Origin: Taudactylus pleione
Lineage: Eukaryota; Chordata; Amphibia; Anura; Myobatrachidae
Direction: 5' to 3'
Assembly (NCBI GenBank): GCA_031769625.1
Contig: JAUIMM010000001.1
Span: 1,364,001 to 1,428,000, forward strand
Length of the DNA: 64,000 bases
A program made the translations under genes and the position numbers. Position 1 is the first letter of the stretch, and every line of letters begins with the position of its first letter. A model generated the notes under the pieces. It saw only the letters and a program-made list of their open reading frames with translations, was not told where the DNA came from and did no database searches. Below are positions 58,068 to 64,000 of this stretch, piece by piece.

Positions 58068-58701
58068 AGGAAATACTGTTGGCTACACTCGCTGTATGGA
58101 CTAAAATTCCCTGTTGTAATAACTGCTCAATTAAGGGATAAACCCTTATCTCTACCTCCTGTTTTAGTGGGTACTGGGGAATTTTTGGAGCTTGCCTACC
58201 ACTTTTTAGATTTACCATTATGGGAGCTACATTTGCCATCAACCCAGTGTCCTGTCCATCTTTGGTCCAAAGTGAACCTGGTATTTGAGATAACATCTGC
58301 TCTACCTGAGATGGATTCTTATCTGGAACAGTAGAGTGAAACATTAACCTTTGGGGAGTGTCTAATATATCCCTCACCTCGTGCACAACTCTCTCTGGGA
58401 TATCTAGAAATATACCATCAGTGGTACAATAAATGACACATCCCATTTTACATAACAAATCCCTTCCCAGTAGGTTAGTAGGGGCCGCTGCTGCCAGGAG
58501 AAAGGAATGCCTGGTATGCAATGGACCGATAGTAGCCTCTGCAGATTTGGTTAAAAGATAATGTTGCACTTTACCCATTACACCCATTGCTGGTACTGTT
58601 TTACTGGTCACCTGTAAATTAGATGGAGATTTTATCACTGATCTGGTCGCCCCTGTGTCTACAAGAAAAGAATGTGTAGTACCAGCTACATCAACTATCA
58701 T
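58039..58701 (-). pseudogene. ERV protease and start of RT, copy 2
   Basis: LVDTGA active-site motif and GRDLL motif as in copy 1. The 220-codon frame is identical in the parts compared. Confidence 0.82.
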
Positions 58702-58913
58702 TACAGGTTCTTCTCTAGTACCCCCAGTTAACCTGACTGGCTGTAGACTACAGGTGTGACCTGACCCCTAGAGCTGACTATCTTCTTCCAGCATAGCATT
58801 CACTGCTGCGATGTGAGCAGGTGATGGCTGGAATTGTCCTGACTGCTGTGGGTACCCCTTCTGTGGGTATCTCATGTGTTTCCTGGTTTGGTATTTCCCA
58901 CTTTCTGGCCTTA

Positions 58914-59435
58914 CAGAACTTACTTATGTGGTCCTCCTTGTTACATCTATAACACCTTCGTGGTTGACGTGTTGTGAAAGGTTGTTGTTGTGTGGGTTGG
59001 GGAATGAGGAAAGTTGTGTTTGTGTATAGGGATAAGGGTTTGTAGGTTGTGTGGGATGAGTGTATTGTGGCTGAGTGTGGTAAGAGTGCTGCAGTGTTAT
59101 TTGCATTCCTTCCAGAGCTTGAATACTAACAGCCATTAGTTTCTCTGCATTTCTCTCTTCCTAAAGATGTTTTTGTCATGTTCAATTGCAGATTCCCTGA
59201 GTGTGTCTACCGTAACTCCCCTCCAACCAGGAAGTGAGGTCTGAACCCTGGCCTTTAGAGTGTCTTTAAGACCATCCATAAGCACTGTGATTGTCATTTC
59301 CCTGTGATGGGTGTTGTCTTTTATGTCCTCTATACCTGTGTATTGAGTAATAGTCTGCAGCGCTCTGATAAAATAATCTGCTTGCAGACTCACTCTCTTT
59401 CTGTTTAATCGTGAAGATTTTACTCCAGTTAACAA
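58914..59435 (-). pseudogene. ERV gag C-terminal and CCHC region, copy 2
   Basis: A 99-codon piece (59136-59435), a 70-codon Gln/Pro-rich piece (58924-59136) and the out-of-frame CCHC knuckle at about 58918-58964, matching copy 1. Confidence 0.65.
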
Positions 59436-60471
59436 TTAATGGGAAAAATACAGCCAATTGGGTAACAATATGGGTTATATCGTCTTGATTACCATCATCA
59501 GTTATGGGACTATCTCCATCCAATACACAGGCCGTGATAAACTTTTTCACGTTGGTATTGTGTGGAAGACAAGCCCGTAATACCACTCGCCAATCTTTAT
59601 TGGTTTGCTCATGAGCATTACCCAAATCCTTTACAAATCTCTGGCACTTTGCTAGTTCTTTCCTAGGGTCAGGGAAATCTGTCATTATGGAACGTAGTTC
59701 TGCTCTTGTCCATGGACAATGCGTCGCTACATCCCTTGTGGCCACTACACCATGTGCATCCGGATTCCCATTGGGAACGGTTATTGTCTGGATGGGATGG
59801 ATGCCTGCCACACTGCTGCCTTTGACCTTACTACCTGTTTGAGGGTTCAGCCTACTGCTACTATGTATGGTATTAGTAATCTCCGCTACTGTTACAGCGG
59901 GTGTTAATACTTCCTGCACTGGTTGGGCTACCTCCATTTCTGGTACTAGTGGGGCAGCTACCTGTGCTTGCTGTGGTAGTCCATTTAACATTTGTGCAAC
60001 ATGTGAAAGAGCGGACATCCCAACAGGTTCATCATCTGCATCATAAACATGTTCCTTATAGTTACTTAGAAGAGGGTACAAGTTACTTGTTACATTTTTA
60101 TGATTTTTGAGATTGACTGTACCTTCACCCCCATCTGCATAGGGTGGTGGTGGTGCTCGTGCGCTACTAACATTACCTTCTGCAATGCTACCTCGCTGTG
60201 CGTGCACACTACTTTGCAGTGTGCACGTAATGCTATTTGCGTGCACGCTCCCTTGCGTCATGCGTGCAACGCTAGTTTGCATCGCGTGCACACCACTAAG
60301 CCACATGTCCCCCTCGTGCTGCCACAATTTCAAGCAATCATTAAACTTTACCCTTTTCTTCAGAGACTTCACTAAACATATACTGTCTCTGAGATTGTTC
60401 AGAACCTCTGAATCAAAGCTACCAATCTTAGGAAAAGGTGTTCTACATTTCTTGGTCATTTTGACCCACAT
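59266..60471 (-). pseudogene. ERV gag, 401-codon open frame, copy 2
   Basis: Same gag as 14508-15713 but without the nonsense codon: the plus strand reads TCG at 59587-59589 where copy 1 has TCA. A PPPY motif follows about residue 105 and a capsid-like region lies after about residue 250. It is still frame-broken from the rest of gag after 59266. Confidence 0.82.
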
Positions 60472-62543
60472 GTCGCAGTAGAGAATTTCAATTGGTGAAC
60501 GTTTTTCAGTGAGCTACGTTCACGCACTCCCTCCCGTTATTCACAGCAGACCTGGCGTTAGTCGGCTTGTATAATGAGGAGCAGAATAACCACCTATTGA
60601 AAATTATTCTACCTGCGATGATATTAACTCAAGCTTCCGTCGCTCGCTTCCTTTGAGTTTACTCCCACTGGAAGCATCTAGAAGTTCCAATAACTCCTAA
60701 CCTTGCCAGCAGTTTCACTCCCACGACAACCCACTTCACAATCACGGTTTATATAACCATGTGGTTTGATTGCTTTGCCCAAAGAACCTAACTGGTCAAT
60801 GGACTTTGTGATTAATGGGTGACGGACCAAGAAACCCCTTAGTTTCTCGATAACCACAATGTACCTGCTTTGTACACTGGCCCAGTAGTTTGTACCTACC
60901 GAGTTTATACTGAGGTTTAACAGACAGTAACCTCCACTATTTAGGCTTAACAGACAGTAGCCTTTACAATCACAACGTTTCAATTTATATACACCTTTTC
61001 TGCGCAGAAAATAGAACCTTTTCTCTTAATATGGCAGTACAATACAGAGGTTTAACAAGCAATCATGCTATGCATATAATGACTGTTTCAACACGTGGCA
61101 GCAATACAGGAAATATGTGTACGCTATTGTGCGACTTCCCCTTTTAACACAAAACTTTATCAACGAAGGAAAACAAACTTTTTCCTTCCTTGTCTCTGGA
61201 TTCTAATCAGCGCTCCTTGAACTCACACAATAACGGATAGTGGTCTCTCAGCATAAAGTGGTAGCAGGTTTTCGAAGGCAATGCGTTCTTTCCTGCGTAT
61301 GGCGCCTCCACCCTTTGCTGAGGGATCGATAACTGTGTATTATCATGTAAATTGGCAGCGTGATCACACTCTATGAGCCCCCAACTATGAATTCCTATTT
61401 AGCCTCTATACCCTAAAGTCGCTGTTTAGCGTTGTGTACACATATGAAATAATTGCTTTCCAGACTTTGAGTGTGGTTCTAAAGCACAAAAGTTATTATT
61501 CACATAAAAGCATATAGTTACACGCCTTGATCTATAATACAATTAGCGCAAAGGTTATACAAAATACAAGCTACAGTCGAAACATACGCATGCGCTCTGG
61601 ATCCAGATTTCCCGGCATCAACTATGCAACCTACATCAACAGAAAAAGAAAGATGACTAACTACCAGTTCTAGAGTGCTTGCATATAAACCCTTGCAGAG
61701 ATAGGCAATAGAATAGAACAAGTTGGCATAATCCCATTGGTTCTTCTTCCTGGTTCTTCTGTTACGATACAGTTCATAGGTCAGTTCGTATTGTAATAGT
61801 TCAGCCCTCCAACAGCTCTTTGTGTGTGTTTTCCCGCTGAAGAACAAGTCTAAACTGGCTAATAAACATTACATTACAGAGTACATTTCAATGCCTATCT
61901 CTCCATGATCTATAATCCGCAGACGCATGTTGCGATCTCCTTGCCGATGGAACCAGAATTCTGCAAATAAACAGTGGTTTAGAATGGCACCAAATGTCGT
62001 CTGCTTATCATATACTAAACCTTAGATACCAAATATATGTATTTCACAATAGACTTGATAACGTATAAAACCTCTAATATTAATGTTAGGGAACCTTTCT
62101 TCTTCCTGGTTCTGACTGTAAATGAGGCAAAGAATAATTAAGCAGCTGTGTGACTGTCCTGTCTAATATAGTTTACAAACGAAATTCAACTGTTTACTTC
62201 ACTACATCTAACTGCACATGGAGACCTCTGAGGCAGTATAATGGGTACAGATAGTGAGGGATACCAGACCCTCCAACATGACCCCTTCCACAAGGTACAA
62301 AACGCTCTGCACCTGGACTTCCCACTTCATTTATGATTGCAGTCACCTGTGATGAACTAATTAAGTAATGATAAGGATATTTCTAACACAGATGACTGCA
62401 ATCATAAACCAAGTGTGTGAGTCTCTCCTCTCTCTATCTGCCCCTATGTTGTCCCCACATTCCCCAAAGTGTTCACCAGCCCAGACTGTCACCCTTCCCC
62501 TAGTGTCACACAGCCATCTCCTACAGAACACTCTATAGTAAGG

Positions 62544-64000
62544 GTGTGCACCGGCCACTTTTCGTGTTTTGTGTTTTGGTTTTGGATCTGGATCTTCCTT
62601 TGTGTTTTGGATCTGGATTGGTTTTGCCTAAACCACCCTTCCGTGTTTTGGGTTCTGGGTTTTGTGTTTTGGATCTGTATTTTTTTTTTAAAAAAAGCAT
62701 AAAAACAGCTAAAATAACAGAATTTGTGTGTTTTTCTGCTCCTATGCTATTATTAACCTCAATAACCTTAATTTCCACTCATTTCCAGTCTATTCTGAAC
62801 ACCTCACAATAGTGTTTTTATATCCAAAAGGTTGCACCGAGGTAGCTGGATGACTATGCTAAGAGATACGAGTGGGCGGCACAAACACATGGTCCATCTA
62901 GGAGTGACACTGCAGTGGCAGACAGGATGGCAGTTTGAAAAACTAGGCCCCAAACAGTACATAATTCAAAGAAAAAAAAGAGGTGCAAAATGGAATTGTC
63001 CTTGGGCCTTCCCACCCACCCTTATGTGGTATAAACAGGACATGCACACTTTAACAAACCAAACATTTCTGCGCCAGGGTCTGCCACACAACTGTGGCTG
63101 AAATGATTGGTTCGTTTGGGCCTCCACAAAACAAGCTGGCAATTAATCTGTCCCTGCACAAACTGGCTCTTCAGTGCGCTTGAATCAGGTGCATTCCCCC
63201 TCCTTTGCCTATGTCATAGGTGGATGTATAGGCTTGTATGGCCTTTTGCTGCTCCTCCATCCTCTGAAGCATATAGAGGGTTGAGTTCCACCGCGTCACA
63301 ACCTCTTGCTTCAGGTGATGGCGGGGCAGGTTCAAGAGTGTTTGCTGGCGCTACAGTCTTCGGCACGCAGTCGCTGAATGGCAAAAGTGGCCAGAAATTT
63401 TTCGGGCCACCCAAAGCGTCTCCTGCACGCCCCTGTCGCTTTTCAGAAAATTCTGCACCACCAACTTTATTGTGTGAGCAAAACATGGGACGTGATGGAA
63501 TTTGCCCAGATGTAATGCCCGCACAATATTGGTGGCGTTGTCAGATATCACAAATCCCCAGGAGAGTCTAAGTGGGGTAAGCCACTGGGCGATGATTTCC
63601 CTCAGTTTCTCTAAGAGGTTGTCGGCGGTGTGCCTCTTACTGAAACCGGTGATACACAGCATAGCCTACCTTTGAACGAGCTGGCGTTTCTGAGATGCTG
63701 CTACTGGTGATGCTGCTGCTGTTGCTGCGTAAGGTGATACATCTACCCAGTGGGCTGTCACAGTCATATAGTCCTTAGTCTGCCCTGTTCCACTTGTCCA
63801 CATGTCCGTGGTTAAGTGGACATTGGGTACAACGGCATTTTTCAGGACACTGAGGACACTTTTTCTGATGTTTCTGTACAGTCTCGGTATCGCCTGCCTA
63901 GTGAAGTGGAATCTAGATGGGATTTGGAACCGGGGACACACTACCTCCATCAATTGTCTAAATCCCACTGCACTAATGGCGGATACCGGACGCACGTCTA
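62544..64000 (-). mobile_element. hAT-type transposon remnant, copy 2 (cut by window end)
   Basis: Counterpart of 17786-19242. The transposase frame starts (C-terminal side) at TGA 63171-63173 and runs to the window edge, with the same TAG codons at 63351-63353 and 63666-63668. BED finger, array and promoter lie outside the window. Confidence 0.85.

Larger units (their letters stand above)
56318..61383 (-). mobile_element. Endogenous retrovirus remnant (gag-pro-pol), copy 2
   Basis: Counterpart of 11560-16625, with the same order, 3' truncation, frame breaks and MITE in pol. It is shared by duplication, not an independent integration. The possible primer-binding site is at 61366-61383. Confidence 0.88.
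44858..64000. repeat. Segmental duplication, downstream copy (partial)
   Basis: Second copy of 1-19242. The homology starts inside the last exon of the PHF7-like gene only because the window cuts the first copy there. The true boundary must lie further left in copy 1 and beyond 64000 in copy 2. The minisatellite is 102 bp shorter overall here. Elsewhere the copies differ by single bases and 1-2 bp indels, for example an extra TG near 53867. Confidence 0.95.

Overview
The window looks like nuclear DNA of a large, repeat-rich vertebrate genome, most likely an anuran amphibian. This rests on a multi-exon vertebrate-type PHD/RING gene with GT-AG introns, a decayed endogenous retrovirus, a ZBED-type hAT transposon, and many palindromic MITE-like elements. 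The species assignment is inference.

Layout: positions 1-19242 and 44858-64000 are two near-identical copies of one sequence, in the same orientation and about 44.76 kb apart. The window therefore shows a little over 1.4 units of a tandem duplication, or of an assembly duplication. Each copy runs through the tail of a last exon made of a 21-bp minisatellite, a 47-bp repeat block, a second minisatellite block, gene-poor DNA with MITEs, an antisense retrovirus remnant whose pol is split by a MITE, and an antisense hAT remnant. The part seen once (19243-44857) holds the rest of the hAT element with its 155-bp promoter-side repeat array, then the only host gene seen with its 5' part, on the + strand.

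That gene is a PHF7-like PHD/RING protein. I could build eleven coding exons (24150-38323) that join in phase into 401 codons: a basic N-terminus, an extended PHD, a RING-like finger, a third PHD finger and a short basic tail. A twelfth exon candidate at 44740 leads straight into the minisatellite. Joined in phase it stops after 8 codons (a 409-residue protein with the minisatellite in the 3' UTR). In the acidic frame it would run about 530 codons through the minisatellite, but that needs an unseen exon of 3n+1 bases.

The introns carry tandem arrays (27-, 34-, 29- and 20-bp units), several MITEs and, in intron 11, a 3.8-kb foldback element with about 580-bp inverted arms and a 14-bp target-site duplication. 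I found no operons, tRNA or rRNA genes, CRISPR arrays or bacterial features. Most short open frames look like chance frames in repeats. No clearly new biological system is visible. The most unusual items are the duplicated PHF7-like locus and its last exon, where a 1-bp slip moved a codon-multiple minisatellite from one open frame to another.
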